Shown here: piece after piece, positions 23,425-31,759 of the stretch
How positions within the stretch are numbered: position 1 is the first letter of the stretch
How the letters are laid out: each line of letters begins with the position of its first letter
DNA from: Streptomyces sp. TRM70350
GTDB taxonomy: Bacteria > Actinomycetota > Actinomycetes > Streptomycetales > Streptomycetaceae
Direction of reading: 5' to 3'
DNA: 64,000 nucleotides
Assembly: GCF_019219825.1 (NCBI RefSeq)
Contig: NZ_JAHUXH010000032.1
Location: 16,147 to 80,146, forward strand
The notes under the pieces: generated by a model
Seen by the model: only the letters and a program-made list of their open reading frames with translations
The model's database searches: none
What the model was told of the DNA's origin: nothing
Made by a program: the position numbers and the translations under genes

Positions 23425-24567
23425 GTGACGTTCCCGGTAGTCGGCATGGTCGGCGGGGGTCAGCTCGCGCGTATGACGCACGAGGCGGGCATCCCGTTGG
23501 GCATCAGGTTCAAGCTTCTCAGTGACACCCCGCAGGATTCCGCGGCGCAGGTGGTCAGCGATGTCGTGATCGGCGACTATCGCGACCTGGACACGCTGCG
23601 CGCCTTCGCACGCGGCTGTGACGTGATCACCTTCGATCACGAGCACGTACCCACCGAGCACCTACGCGCCCTGGAGGCGGACGGCATCCCCGTGCGCCCG
23701 GGGCCCGACGCGCTGGTGCACGCCCAGGACAAGGGCGTGATGCGCGCGAGGCTCGACGCGATCGGCGTGCCCTGCCCGCGCCACCGCATCGTGAGCGACC
23801 CGCAGGACGTCGCCGCGTTCGCGGCCGAGGGCGAGGGAGGCTTCCCCGTCGTCCTCAAGACCGTCCGCGGTGGCTACGACGGCAAGGGCGTGTGGGTGGT
23901 GACGTCGGTCGAGGAGGCCGCCGAGCCGTTCCGCGCCGGAGTGCCCGTGCTCGCCGAGGAGAAGGTCGACTTCGTACGGGAGCTGGCGGCGAACGTCGTC
24001 CGCTCCCCGCACGGCCAGGCGGTCGCGTACCCGGTGGTCGAGTCCCGCCAGGTGAACGGCGTCTGCGACACGGTCGTCGCGCCCGCCCCCGGCCTGGACG
24101 AGACCCTCGCCCTCCAGGCCGAGGAGATGGCGCTGAACATCGCCAAGGAACTCGGCGTCGTCGGCCACCTCGCCGTCGAGCTGTTCCAGACCCGCGACGG
24201 CCGCATCCTGGTCAACGAGCTGGCGATGCGCCCGCACAACTCGGGCCACTGGACCCAGGACGGCGCGATCACCTCCCAGTTCGCCAACCACGTCCGGGCC
24301 GTCCTCGACCTCCCGCTCGGCGACCCGCGCCCGCGCGCCAAGTGGACGGTCATGGTCAACGTCCTCGGCGGCGACTACCCCGACATGTACTCCGCGTACC
24401 TGCACTGCATGGCCCGCGACCCCCAGCTGAAGATCCACATGTACGGCAAGGACGTGAAGCCCGGCCGCAAGGTCGGCCACGTCAACACCTACGGCGACGA
24501 CCTCGACGACGTGCTGGAGCGCGCCCGTCACGCTGCCGGCTACCTGAGAGGCACGATCACCGAATGA
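23425..24567 (+). CDS. purK: 5-(carboxyamino)imidazole ribonucleotide synthase
   Basis: A 380-residue ATP-grasp enzyme. It carboxylates AIR with bicarbonate and ATP to N5-CAIR in purine synthesis. Hallmarks are VGMVGGGQLARM near the N-terminus, FDHEHVP, the ATP-grasp segment VVLKTVRGGYDGKGVWVV, the loop ELAANVVRS and NELAMRPHNSGHWTQDG. The GTG at 23425 is chosen because homologues begin immediately before PVVGMVGGGQ. Its stop overlaps the ATG of purE (ATGA), the usual coupled pair. Confidence 0.96.
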   Translation: MTFPVVGMVGGGQLARMTHEAGIPLGIRFKLLSDTPQDSAAQVVSDVVIGDYRDLDTLRAFARGCDVITFDHEHVPTEHLRALEADGIPVRPGPDALVHAQDKGVMRARLDAIGVPCPRHRIVSDPQDVAAFAAEGEGGFPVVLKTVRGGYDGKGVWVVTSVEEAAEPFRAGVPVLAEEKVDFVRELAANVVRSPHGQAVAYPVVESRQVNGVCDTVVAPAPGLDETLALQAEEMALNIAKELGVVGHLAVELFQTRDGRILVNELAMRPHNSGHWTQDGAITSQFANHVRAVLDLPLGDPRPRAKWTVMVNVLGGDYPDMYSAYLHCMARDPQLKIHMYGKDVKPGRKVGHVNTYGDDLDDVLERARHAAGYLRGTITE

Positions 24568-25088
24568 GCCCCGTTGTTGGCATCGTCATGGGGTCGGACT
24601 CCGACTGGCCCGTCATGGAGGCCGCCGCCAAGGCGCTCGACGAGTTCGAGATCGGCTACGAGGTCGACGTCGTCTCCGCGCACCGGATGCCGCGCGAGAT
24701 GATCACGTACGGCGAGCAGGCCGCGGACCGGGGACTGAAGGTGATCATCGCGGGCGCGGGCGGAGCGGCCCACCTCCCCGGCATGCTCGCGTCCGTGACC
24801 CCGCTGCCGGTGATCGGCGTCCCGGTGCCGCTGAAGTATCTCGACGGCATGGACTCGCTGCTGTCCATCGTGCAGATGCCGGCCGGTGTGCCGGTCGCCA
24901 CGGTCTCGGTCGCGGGTGCCCGCAACGCCGGACTGCTCGCGGCCCGTATCCTCGCCGCCCACGACGAGGAACTCCTCGGCCGGATGCGGGACTTCCAGCA
25001 GGACCTGAACGACCAGGCCACCGAGAAGGGCAAGCGCCTGCGCGCCAAGGCCGAGGGCGCGGGCAACGGCTTCGGCTTCGGGAAGTGA
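24564..25088 (+). CDS. purE: N5-carboxyaminoimidazole ribonucleotide mutase
   Basis: A 174-residue class I PurE. It moves the carboxylate of N5-CAIR to C4 to give CAIR. The family signatures are VMGSDSDWPVMEAA, VDVVSAHRMPREM with the catalytic His, IAGAGGAAHLPGMLAS and MPAGVPVATVSV. The C-terminal helix is Lys/Glu-rich with a short Gly/Phe tail. It is overlapped by purK upstream, and its own stop overlaps the GTG of the dipeptidase gene, so the three are likely co-translated. Confidence 0.96.
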   Translation: MSPVVGIVMGSDSDWPVMEAAAKALDEFEIGYEVDVVSAHRMPREMITYGEQAADRGLKVIIAGAGGAAHLPGMLASVTPLPVIGVPVPLKYLDGMDSLLSIVQMPAGVPVATVSVAGARNAGLLAARILAAHDEELLGRMRDFQQDLNDQATEKGKRLRAKAEGAGNGFGFGK

Positions 25089-26272
25089 CCGCGGTGACCT
25101 CACGGGAGGCGGCCCGGGAACTCCTGCGCGAGTTCCCGGTGGTCGACGGCCACAACGACCTGCCCTGGGCGCTGCGCGAGCAGGTCCGCTACGACCTCGA
25201 CGCCCGGGACATCGCCGCTTCCCAGGCCGCCCACCTGCACACCGACCTGCCGCGGCTGCGCGCGGGCGGGGTCGGTGCGCAGTACTGGTCGGTGTACGTC
25301 CGCTCGGACCTGCCCGACGCGGTGCCCGCGACGCTGGAACAGATCGACTGCGTACGGCAGTTGCTCGCCCGGTACCCCGACGACCTGGCGCCCGCCCGGA
25401 CGGCCGCCGACATGGAGGCGGCGCGCGCGGAGGGCCGTATCGCCTCCCTCATGGGCGCCGAAGGCGGCCACTCCATCGCCAACTCCCTCGCCACACTACG
25501 GGCGTTGTACGCGCTCGGCGTCCGCTACATGACCCTCACCCACAACGACAACATCGCGTGGGCGGACTCGGCGACGGACGAACCGAACGTCGGCGGCCTG
25601 TCGGCGTTCGGCCGTGAGGTGGTGCGGGAGATGAACCGCGAGGGCATGCTGGTCGACCTCTCGCACGTGGCGGCGACGACGATGCGGGACGCGCTGGACA
25701 CCACCTCCGCGCCGGTGATCTTCTCGCACTCCTCCGCCCGCGCGATCTGCGACCACCCGCGCAACATCCCCGACGACGTCCTGGAACGCCTGCCCGCCAA
25801 CGGGGGCGTCGCCATGGTGACGTTCGTACCGAAGTTCGTGCTCCAGGCCGCCGTCGACTGGACGGCCGAGGCCGACGACAACATGCGCGCGCACGGCTTC
25901 CACCACCTCGACACCACCGCCGAGGCGATGAAGGTGCACCGGGCCTTCGAGGAGCGCAACCCGCGCCCGGTCGCGACGGTGGCGACCGTCGCCGACCACC
26001 TCGACCACATGCGCGAGGTGGCCGGCAACGACCACCTCGGCATCGGCGGCGACTACGACGGCACCGCGTTCACCCCCGAGGGCCTGAACGACGTGTCCGG
26101 CTACCCGAACCTGATCGCGGAACTGATCGACCGCGGCTGGTCCAGGTCCGACCTCGCCAAGCTGACCTGGCAGAACGCGGTGCGCGTGCTGGGCGCGGCG
26201 GAGGACGTGGCCCGCGACCTTCAGGCCACGCGCGCACCGTCCAACGCCACCATCGAGTCCCTCGACGGGTGA
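25085..26272 (+). CDS. Membrane dipeptidase (peptidase M19, renal dipeptidase family)
   Basis: A 395-residue zinc dipeptidase. All binuclear-metal ligands of the M19 family can be placed: His23 and Asp25 (VDGHNDLPW), bridging Glu126 (MGAEGGHS), His194 (DLSHVA) and His215 (FSHSSARAI). The late Asp in GIGGDYDG is kept as well. The family cleaves dipeptides including D-residue and beta-lactam-like substrates. No signal peptide is visible, so it is probably cytoplasmic. The GTG overlaps the purE stop. A second in-frame GTG lies 9 bp further on. A degenerate paralogue follows. Confidence 0.93.
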   Translation: MTAVTSREAARELLREFPVVDGHNDLPWALREQVRYDLDARDIAASQAAHLHTDLPRLRAGGVGAQYWSVYVRSDLPDAVPATLEQIDCVRQLLARYPDDLAPARTAADMEAARAEGRIASLMGAEGGHSIANSLATLRALYALGVRYMTLTHNDNIAWADSATDEPNVGGLSAFGREVVREMNREGMLVDLSHVAATTMRDALDTTSAPVIFSHSSARAICDHPRNIPDDVLERLPANGGVAMVTFVPKFVLQAAVDWTAEADDNMRAHGFHHLDTTAEAMKVHRAFEERNPRPVATVATVADHLDHMREVAGNDHLGIGGDYDGTAFTPEGLNDVSGYPNLIAELIDRGWSRSDLAKLTWQNAVRVLGAAEDVARDLQATRAPSNATIESLDG

Positions 26273-26390
26273 CCGGCGAGGGCGGGGCAGGCCCCGGCCC
26301 TACCCCGAACGCCCCGCTCACCAGGAGCCCCTCGGTGGCCCGTGCGACGGTGACCGTACAGCGATCGCCCGCGCACGTACGGAGCCCGCC

Positions 26391-27512
26391 ATGGCCGATC
26401 TCCACAACGACCTGCACAGCCCCACGGAGGTCGGCGAGCTCGACGCCCTGTCCCTGGATGCCTCCTTCCCGGCCGGTCCGTACGCCCTCCCGGACGATCC
26501 GGACGCCGACCTGCTGGACCGGGCGCGCGCCCTGCTCGCCGCCCACCCCGTCGCCGACGGCTACAGCGGGCTGCCGTGGGCGCTGCGACATCTGCCCTGG
26601 TACGACCTGGAGCTGGGGGAGATCGCCGTCGACACGGACGTCCCGCGGCTGCGGCAGGGCCATGTCGGCGCGCTGTTCTGCTCGCTGCACCTGCCCGAGG
26701 GGCTGGCCGCCGACCGGGCCGTCGCCGCGACCCTGGAGCAGCTCGACCTGGTCCGCACGGTGATCGGCAACCACCCCGAGGGCCTGCGCCTGGCCCGCAC
26801 CGCCGGGCAGGTCGTCGACGCCCGCAACTGCGGCCGTACCGCCGTGCTCCTCGGCCCGGCCACCGCCGCCGCGCTCGACGACTCCATGAGCCTGCTGCGG
26901 GTCCTGCACACCCTCGGCCTGCGCATCCTCACCCTCGTCGGCACCTCCTGGGCCAGCGAGGCCGGGCTGACCCGGTTCGGCGAGGAGGTCGTGCGCGAGA
27001 TGAACCGCCTCGGAGTGCTCGCCGACCTCTCCGGCGCCTCCCAACCGACCGTGGAACGCGTCCTCGCCGCCTCCAAGGCGCCCGTCCTGTGCACCCGCTC
27101 CGGCGCCCGCGCCCTGCGCCCCCACCCCGCCAACCTCCCCGACGACCTGCTGGCCGGGCTGGGCGCGGCGAAGGGGCTGTGCCTGGTACCGCTGACGGCG
27201 GAGCAGACCGGGCCGACGGTCCGGGACGTCGCCGACCACCTCGACCACGTCCGCACCGTCGCCGGGCCCGGCTGCGTGGGCCTGTCCGGCACGTACGACG
27301 CCGGCTGCGCCCATCCGCAGGAGCTGACCGACGCCTCCTGCTACCCGCACCTCGTCGCCGAGCTGCTGCGACGGGGCTGGCCGGAGACCGACCTGGCGAT
27401 GCTGACCTGGGGAAACGTGCAGCGCGTGCTGCGCACGGCGGACTCCACCGCCCGGGCGGCCCAGGAGCGACGCGAGCCGTCCACGGCACGGATCGCGGAG
27501 CTGGACGGCTGA
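26391..27512 (+). CDS. Metal-ligand-less paralogue of the M19 dipeptidase (predicted pseudoenzyme)
   Basis: A 373-residue protein clearly homologous to the upstream dipeptidase (PVADGYSGLPWALRHLPWYD; VVREMNRLGVLADLSG; DVADHLDHVRTVAGPG). Almost every metal ligand is replaced. HxD is YSG (residues 58-60), the Glu of GAEGGHS is in GPATAA, the His of DLSHVA is Gly, and FSHSSAR is CTRSGAR. GGDYDG became SGTYDAG. Hydrolysis by the M19 mechanism is therefore unlikely. The frame is open over full length with normal codon use, so this is a maintained protein rather than a pseudogene. A binding or regulatory role for a dipeptide or for its paralogue is inference. Confidence 0.82.
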   Translation: MADLHNDLHSPTEVGELDALSLDASFPAGPYALPDDPDADLLDRARALLAAHPVADGYSGLPWALRHLPWYDLELGEIAVDTDVPRLRQGHVGALFCSLHLPEGLAADRAVAATLEQLDLVRTVIGNHPEGLRLARTAGQVVDARNCGRTAVLLGPATAAALDDSMSLLRVLHTLGLRILTLVGTSWASEAGLTRFGEEVVREMNRLGVLADLSGASQPTVERVLAASKAPVLCTRSGARALRPHPANLPDDLLAGLGAAKGLCLVPLTAEQTGPTVRDVADHLDHVRTVAGPGCVGLSGTYDAGCAHPQELTDASCYPHLVAELLRRGWPETDLAMLTWGNVQRVLRTADSTARAAQERREPSTARIAELDG

Positions 27513-27537
27513 GCGGGCGGAAGGGAGGTCTTCGGTG

Positions 27538-27930
27538 TCAGTCGTGCTCGATCCGGCAGAGGCAGAACGGGTGGCCCGCCGGGTCCGCGTACACCCGGAA
27601 GTCCTTGCGCTCGTAGTCCTCCGCGTCCAGCACCCGCGCACCCAGCCCCAGCACCCGCTTCTCCGCCATGTCCACCTGCTCCCAGGTGGACCCGGCGTCG
27701 AGGTCGATGTGGAACTGCTGCGCGTTGCGGTCGGCGCGCGGCCACTCCGGCGGCGTGTAGCCGTCCACGCGCTGGAAGGACAGGCGCGGGCCGCCGGGGA
27801 CCTGCAGGACGACCCAGTCGACGTCCGTGTCGTCCGGGGTGCCGCCCACGATCTCGGCGTAGAAGCGGGCGAGCGCACGGGGGTCGGGGCAGTCGAGGAC
27901 GACGGAACGGAAACGTGCCACGGGTGCCAT
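27538..27930 (-). CDS. VOC-family (glyoxalase/bleomycin-resistance-like) protein
   Basis: A 130-residue vicinal-oxygen-chelate protein with two beta-alpha-beta-beta-beta modules. The first runs from VARFRSVVLDCPDPRALARF to PRLSFQRVDGY, the second from AQQFHIDLDAG to RVYADPAGHPFCLC. The His of FHIDLD and the PAGHPF turn are typical. The reaction cannot be deduced. Many such Streptomyces proteins are annotated only as VOC. GGAGG precedes the ATG. A decayed second copy of the same family lies directly upstream on the same strand. Confidence 0.88.
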   Translation of the reverse strand: MAPVARFRSVVLDCPDPRALARFYAEIVGGTPDDTDVDWVVLQVPGGPRLSFQRVDGYTPPEWPRADRNAQQFHIDLDAGSTWEQVDMAEKRVLGLGARVLDAEDYERKDFRVYADPAGHPFCLCRIEHD

Positions 27931-27946
27931 GGCGATACCTCCCGGC

Positions 27947-28154
27947 TCAGCAGGCGCACAGGCGGAACGGGTGCCCCGCCGGGCCCGCGTACACACGCCG
28001 ACTGCGTGAGCGGTCCTCGGCGGCCGACGCCCGGGCGCCCCGCACCGGCACGCCCGCCTCGGCCGCGTCCAGGTCCTCGAACGTGAGGCCGGTCCGGACG
28101 GGAGACGCGGCGGTACCGGGCGAACGGCGCCAGAGGGGCGGGCTCGTGGTGCAG
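27947..28154 (-). pseudogene. C-terminal remnant of a second VOC protein
   Basis: Translating the minus strand up to the TGA at 27947 gives SPVRTGLTFEDLDAAEAG, then GARASAAED and RRVYAGPAGHPFRLCAC. These match the C-terminal module of the neighbouring VOC protein (GARVLDAEDYERKDF, VYADPAGHPFCLC). No start codon or N-terminal module is found, since the frame runs into the terminator hairpin at 28165. It is probably the broken half of a tandem duplicate. Confidence 0.65.
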
Positions 28155-28164
28155 AATGCGGGAA

Positions 28165-28205
28165 GACGCCGGTTCGGCCGACTGAGCCTCGGCCGAACCG
28201 GCGTC
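28165..28205 (-). terminator. 15-bp perfect terminator hairpin after the UDP-glucose dehydrogenase gene
   Basis: GACGCCGGTTCGGCC pairs perfectly with GGCCGAACCGGCGTC around an 11-nt loop. It lies 25 bp after the TAA of the minus-strand dehydrogenase gene. Confidence 0.8.
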
Positions 28206-28229
28206 GCCGTGACAGCTGTGCCGTGACAG

Positions 28230-29573
28230 TTATGCGGTGGGACGGCCCATCGCGCGATACGTCCACCCGGCCCGCCGCCACAGCTCCGGGTCGAGGGCGT
28301 TGCGGCCGTCCAGCAGGACGCGGGACTGCACGACCTCGCCCAGCGCGGCCGGATCCAGCTCGCGGAACTCCCGCCACTCCGTCAGGTGCAGTACGACGTC
28401 GGCCCCCCGCGCCGCCGCTCGCGCGGAGTCGGCGTACCCCAGCGTCGGGAAGATCCGCCGGGCGTTGGCCATGCCCTTCGGGTCGTACACCGTCACCTGG
28501 CCGCCCTGGAGGTGGATCTGCCCGGCGACGTTCAGCGCGGGCGAGTCACGGACGTCGTCGGAGTCGGGCTTGAACGCGGCGCCGAGCACGGCCACCCGCT
28601 TGCCCAGGAAGGACCCGCCGCCGAGCGCCTCCCGCGCCATCTCCACCATCTGCCCGCGCCGGCGCATGTTGATCGAGTCGATCTCGCGCAGGAAGGTCAG
28701 CGCCTGGTCGGCCCCCAGCTCACCGGCGCGCGCCATGAACGCCCGGATGTCCTTCGGCAGACAGCCGCCGCCGAAGCCGATCCCGGCCCGCAGGAACTTC
28801 TTGCCGATCCGGTCGTCGTACCCGATCGCCTCCGCCAGCTTCACCACATCGCCGCCCGCGGCCTCGCACACCTCCGCCATCGCGTTGATGAAGGAGATCT
28901 TGGTGGCGAGGAAGGAGTTCGCCGAGGTCTTCACCAGCTCGGCGGTCGGGAAGTCGGTCACCACGAACGGGGAGCCCTCGGCGACCGGCGTCGCGTACAC
29001 CTCGCGCAGCAGCTTCTCGGCCCGGTCGCTGCGCACGCCGACCACGATCCGGTCGGGGTGCAGGGTGTCCTGCACGGCGAAGCCCTCGCGCAGGAACTCC
29101 GGGTTCCACGCCAGTTCGGCGTCCGCGCCGGCGGGCGCGTGCTCGGCGAGGTAGGCGGCGAGGCGGTCGGCGGAGCCGACGGGCACCGTCGACTTGCCGA
29201 CGACCAGGGCCGGGCCGGTCAGATGCGGGGCGAGGGAGGCGAAGGCGGAGTCGACGTAGTTCATGTCGCAGGCGTACTCGCCGTGCCTCTGCGGGGTGTT
29301 CACACAGACGAAGTGCACATCGCCGAACGCCGCCACCTCGGCGTAGTCCGTGGTGAACCGCAGCCGCCCGCTGGACCCCTCGATCCCGGCGACATGCTTG
29401 CGCAGCAGCTCCTCAAGCCCCGGCTCGTACATGGGGACCTCGCCCCGCCGGAGCATCTCGATCTTCTCCGGGACGACGTCGAGCCCCAGGACCTCGAAGC
29501 CGAGTTCGGCCATGGCCGCGGCGTGGGTGGCGCCGAGGTAACCGGTACCGATCACGGTGATCTTGAGGGCCAT
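28230..29573 (-). CDS. UDP-glucose 6-dehydrogenase (UDP-glucose/GDP-mannose dehydrogenase family)
   Basis: A 447-residue NAD-dependent dehydrogenase. The N-terminal Rossmann motif is ITVIGTGYLGATHAAAMAELG. The central region has NPEFLREGFAVQD and AELVKTSANSFLATKISF. The catalytic Cys is in IGFGGGCLPKDI, and the C-terminal Rossmann domain contains VAVLGAAFKPDSDDVRDSP. By family it oxidises UDP-glucose to UDP-glucuronate for cell-surface polysaccharide. The close sister family uses GDP-mannose, which I cannot exclude. I chose the ATG at 29573 because GGGAG precedes it. A GTG at 29585 is in frame. Confidence 0.92.
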   Translation of the reverse strand: MALKITVIGTGYLGATHAAAMAELGFEVLGLDVVPEKIEMLRRGEVPMYEPGLEELLRKHVAGIEGSSGRLRFTTDYAEVAAFGDVHFVCVNTPQRHGEYACDMNYVDSAFASLAPHLTGPALVVGKSTVPVGSADRLAAYLAEHAPAGADAELAWNPEFLREGFAVQDTLHPDRIVVGVRSDRAEKLLREVYATPVAEGSPFVVTDFPTAELVKTSANSFLATKISFINAMAEVCEAAGGDVVKLAEAIGYDDRIGKKFLRAGIGFGGGCLPKDIRAFMARAGELGADQALTFLREIDSINMRRRGQMVEMAREALGGGSFLGKRVAVLGAAFKPDSDDVRDSPALNVAGQIHLQGGQVTVYDPKGMANARRIFPTLGYADSARAAARGADVVLHLTEWREFRELDPAALGEVVQSRVLLDGRNALDPELWRRAGWTYRAMGRPTA

Positions 29574-29697
29574 GGGGACTCCCACTGGGTAGCGTCTGTA
29601 GTGCGGGGCCGAGCATAGCCGTCGGCCCTGGCGGGCAACTTTCCCGCTGTCGTCAAGCTCACGTACCCGTGCCGTGGGCGGACCCCTAAAATTTGGG

Positions 29698-29711
29698 TTA
29701 CTTAACGGTAA
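29698..29711 (+). promoter_or_regulatory. AT-rich dyad upstream of the acyl-CoA dehydrogenase gene
   Basis: TTAC and GTAA arms flank TTAACG in TTACTTAACGGTAA. The surrounding block (CCTAAAATTTGGG, GTAATTAG) is strikingly AT-rich for this genome. It lies 46 bp before the TTG start and is a plausible TetR-type operator for a fatty-acid degradation gene. Confidence 0.45.
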
Positions 29712-29757
29712 TTAGCGCCAGCAGCATCACAGCGTCTTCCTTGGAGCGTGAGAGACC

Positions 29758-30915
29758 TTGGCCGGATCGGCTGACTTCGACCTGTACCGCCCGTCCGAGG
29801 AGCACGAACTGCTCCGCGACACCGTTCGCGCGCTGGCCGAGGCGAAGATCGCGCCGTATGCCGCCGCGGTGGACGAGGAGGCCCGCTTCCCGCAGGAGGC
29901 GCTGGACGCGCTGGTGGCCAACGACCTGCACGCGGTGCACGTACCCGAGTCGTACGGCGGAGCGGGCGCGGACGCGCTGGCCACGGTGATCGTCATCGAG
30001 GAGGTGGCGCGCGTCTGCGCCTCGTCCTCCCTCATCCCGGCGGTGAACAAGCTGGGCTCGCTGCCGGTGCTCCTCTCCGGCTCCGAAGAGCTGAAGAAGA
30101 AGTACATGACACCGCTCGCCAAGGGCGACGCGATGTTCTCGTACTGCCTCTCCGAGCCCGAGGCGGGCTCCGACGCGGTCGGCATGAAGACGCGCGCGGT
30201 CCGCGACGGCGACCACTACGTCCTCAACGGCGTGAAGCGCTGGATCACCAACGCGGGCGTCTCCGAGTACTACACGGTGATGGCCGTAACGGACCCGTCC
30301 CAGCGCTCGAAGGGCATCTCCGCCTTCGTCGTCGAGAAGTCGGACGAGGGCGTCTCCTTCGGCGCCCCCGAGAAGAAGCTCGGCATCAAGGGCTCCCCGA
30401 CCCGCGAGGTCTACCTCGACAACGTCCGTATCCCCGCCGACCGCGTGATCGGCGAGGAGGGCACCGGCTTCGCCACGGCGATGAAGACCCTGGACCACAC
30501 CCGCATCACCATCGCCGCCCAGGCCCTCGGCATCGCCCAGGGCGCCCTGGACTACGCCAAGGGCTACGTCCAGGAGCGCAAGCAGTTCGGCAAGCCGATC
30601 GCCGACTTCCAGGGCATCCAGTTCATGCTCGCCGACATGGCCATGAAGATCTCGGCCGCCCGCGCCCTGACCTACCAGGCCGCCGCCGCCTCCGAACGCG
30701 GCGACACCGACCTCACCTACCAGGGCGCCGCGGCCAAGTGCTTCGCGTCGGACGTGGCGATGGAGGTGACGACGGACGCGGTCCAGCTCCTCGGCGGTTA
30801 CGGCTATACGCGTGACTATCCGGTGGAGCGGATGATGCGGGACGCCAAGATCACGCAGATTTATGAAGGCACGAACCAGGTCCAGCGCATCGTGATGGCG
30901 CGGAACCTGCCGTAG
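29758..30915 (+). CDS. Acyl-CoA dehydrogenase
   Basis: A 385-residue flavoprotein that introduces the alpha-beta double bond in acyl-CoA. Visible are the FAD/substrate signatures FSYCLSEPEAGSDAVGM and VLNGVKRWITNAG. Later come RKQFGKPIADFQGIQFMLADM, LLGGYGYTRDYPVERMMRDAK and the catalytic Glu in QIYEGTNQVQR. The only start in a sensible place is the rare TTG at 29758. It corresponds to mycobacterial FadE25 by position next to purE/purK (gene order from memory). A strong terminator follows. Straight or branched short chains are likely substrates, but chain length cannot be read. Confidence 0.94.
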   Translation: MAGSADFDLYRPSEEHELLRDTVRALAEAKIAPYAAAVDEEARFPQEALDALVANDLHAVHVPESYGGAGADALATVIVIEEVARVCASSSLIPAVNKLGSLPVLLSGSEELKKKYMTPLAKGDAMFSYCLSEPEAGSDAVGMKTRAVRDGDHYVLNGVKRWITNAGVSEYYTVMAVTDPSQRSKGISAFVVEKSDEGVSFGAPEKKLGIKGSPTREVYLDNVRIPADRVIGEEGTGFATAMKTLDHTRITIAAQALGIAQGALDYAKGYVQERKQFGKPIADFQGIQFMLADMAMKISAARALTYQAAAASERGDTDLTYQGAAAKCFASDVAMEVTTDAVQLLGGYGYTRDYPVERMMRDAKITQIYEGTNQVQRIVMARNLP

Positions 30916-30951
30916 TCCCGGGTCCGTGGCCATTCGGCGGATCGGCACATC

Positions 30952-30979
30952 AGCCCCCGGAGCGAATCCGGGGGCTTTT
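30952..30979 (+). terminator. Intrinsic terminator of the acyl-CoA dehydrogenase gene
   Basis: A perfect 10-bp stem AGCCCCCGGA / TCCGGGGGCT with loop GCGAA is followed by TTTT, one of the few hairpins here with a U-run. Confidence 0.85.
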
Positions 30980-31128
30980 GTCGCCTAGTGGACGCTTCAC
31001 GGGCTTTGCCGATGCGGCATTCGCGAGGAATTGTTCACGTCCGCCCGATGGCGCGTGGTGGCGGAGAGGCGTACGACGGAAGGGCACGGGGCCCGACCAC
31101 GGACCCCTTTCCCACCCCAGGAGGAGCC

Positions 31129-31479
31129 ATGACCCAGCCCGGAACCATGACCGCGATGAGCAAGGCGATGCAGGACTGCGTCCAGGCCTGCATGTCCTGC
31201 CACTCCGTGTGCGAGGAGACCATGAGCTCCTGCATGCAGATGGGCGGGCAGGCCCAGATGCAGATCATGCGGGCGCTGATGGACTGTTCCGAGATGACCC
31301 GCATGTGCGCGGACATGATGATGCGCCGCTCGCCGATGTCGGCCGAGATGTGCGCGATGTGCGCCAAGGCGTGTGACATGTGCGCCGAGGCGTGTATGTC
31401 CATGCCGGACGACGAGCAGATGATGCGCTGCGCCGAGGCCTGTCGCCGCTGCGCCGAGATGTGCCGCGCGGTGGCCTGA
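31129..31479 (+). CDS. Met/Cys-rich four-helix-bundle protein (Csp-like copper storage family)
   Basis: A 116-residue protein with 16 Cys and about 25 Met. The Cys lie at i, i+3/i+4 spacing along four predicted helices: DCVQACMSCHSVC, DCSEMTRMC, MCAMCAKACDMCAEAC and CAEACRRCAEMC. This pattern is that of the DUF326/Csp four-helix proteins, which store many Cu(I) ions inside the bundle. There is no signal peptide, so it is probably cytosolic as in Csp3 proteins. CAGGAGGAGCC precedes the ATG. It is monocistronic between a terminator and a gene remnant. Binding of Cu(I) rather than Zn or other soft metals is inference. Confidence 0.85.
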   Translation: MTQPGTMTAMSKAMQDCVQACMSCHSVCEETMSSCMQMGGQAQMQIMRALMDCSEMTRMCADMMMRRSPMSAEMCAMCAKACDMCAEACMSMPDDEQMMRCAEACRRCAEMCRAVA

Positions 31480-31505
31480 GCCCCGCCGACGGGCCCCGGC
31501 GTCGT

Positions 31506-31742
31506 TCAGAGCAGCGGCGCCAGGGCCCGTTCCAGGTCGGCCGGTGCACGGAAGTGGACGGTGGCCATGCCGAGCGCGGCCGCCGCCTGAACGTTCTCCA
31601 GGGTGCCGTCCACGAACAGGCACCGGTCGAGCGGTACGCCCGCCAGGTCGGCGGCGATGCGGTAGATCCGCGGATCCGGCTTGACCAGCCCGACGCGGGC
31701 GCTGCCGACCAGGACCAGCGGCGCCGGGGCCCGCTCCCGGTT
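31506..31742 (-). pseudogene. C-terminal remnant of a HAD-superfamily hydrolase
   Basis: Reading the minus strand to the TGA at 31506 gives VGLVKPDPRIYRIAADLAG, then RCLFVDGTLENVQAAAALG and MATVHFRAPADLERAL. The Lys of motif III and the motif IV strand (FVDG, normally FVDD) identify the end of a HAD phosphatase. No N-terminal Asp motif or start codon is present. The frame decays at about 31742, just before the dispersed repeat at 31760. The motif IV Asp to Gly change fits loss of function. Confidence 0.65.
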
Positions 31743-31759
31743 GGTCGGTCCGCTGCGCC

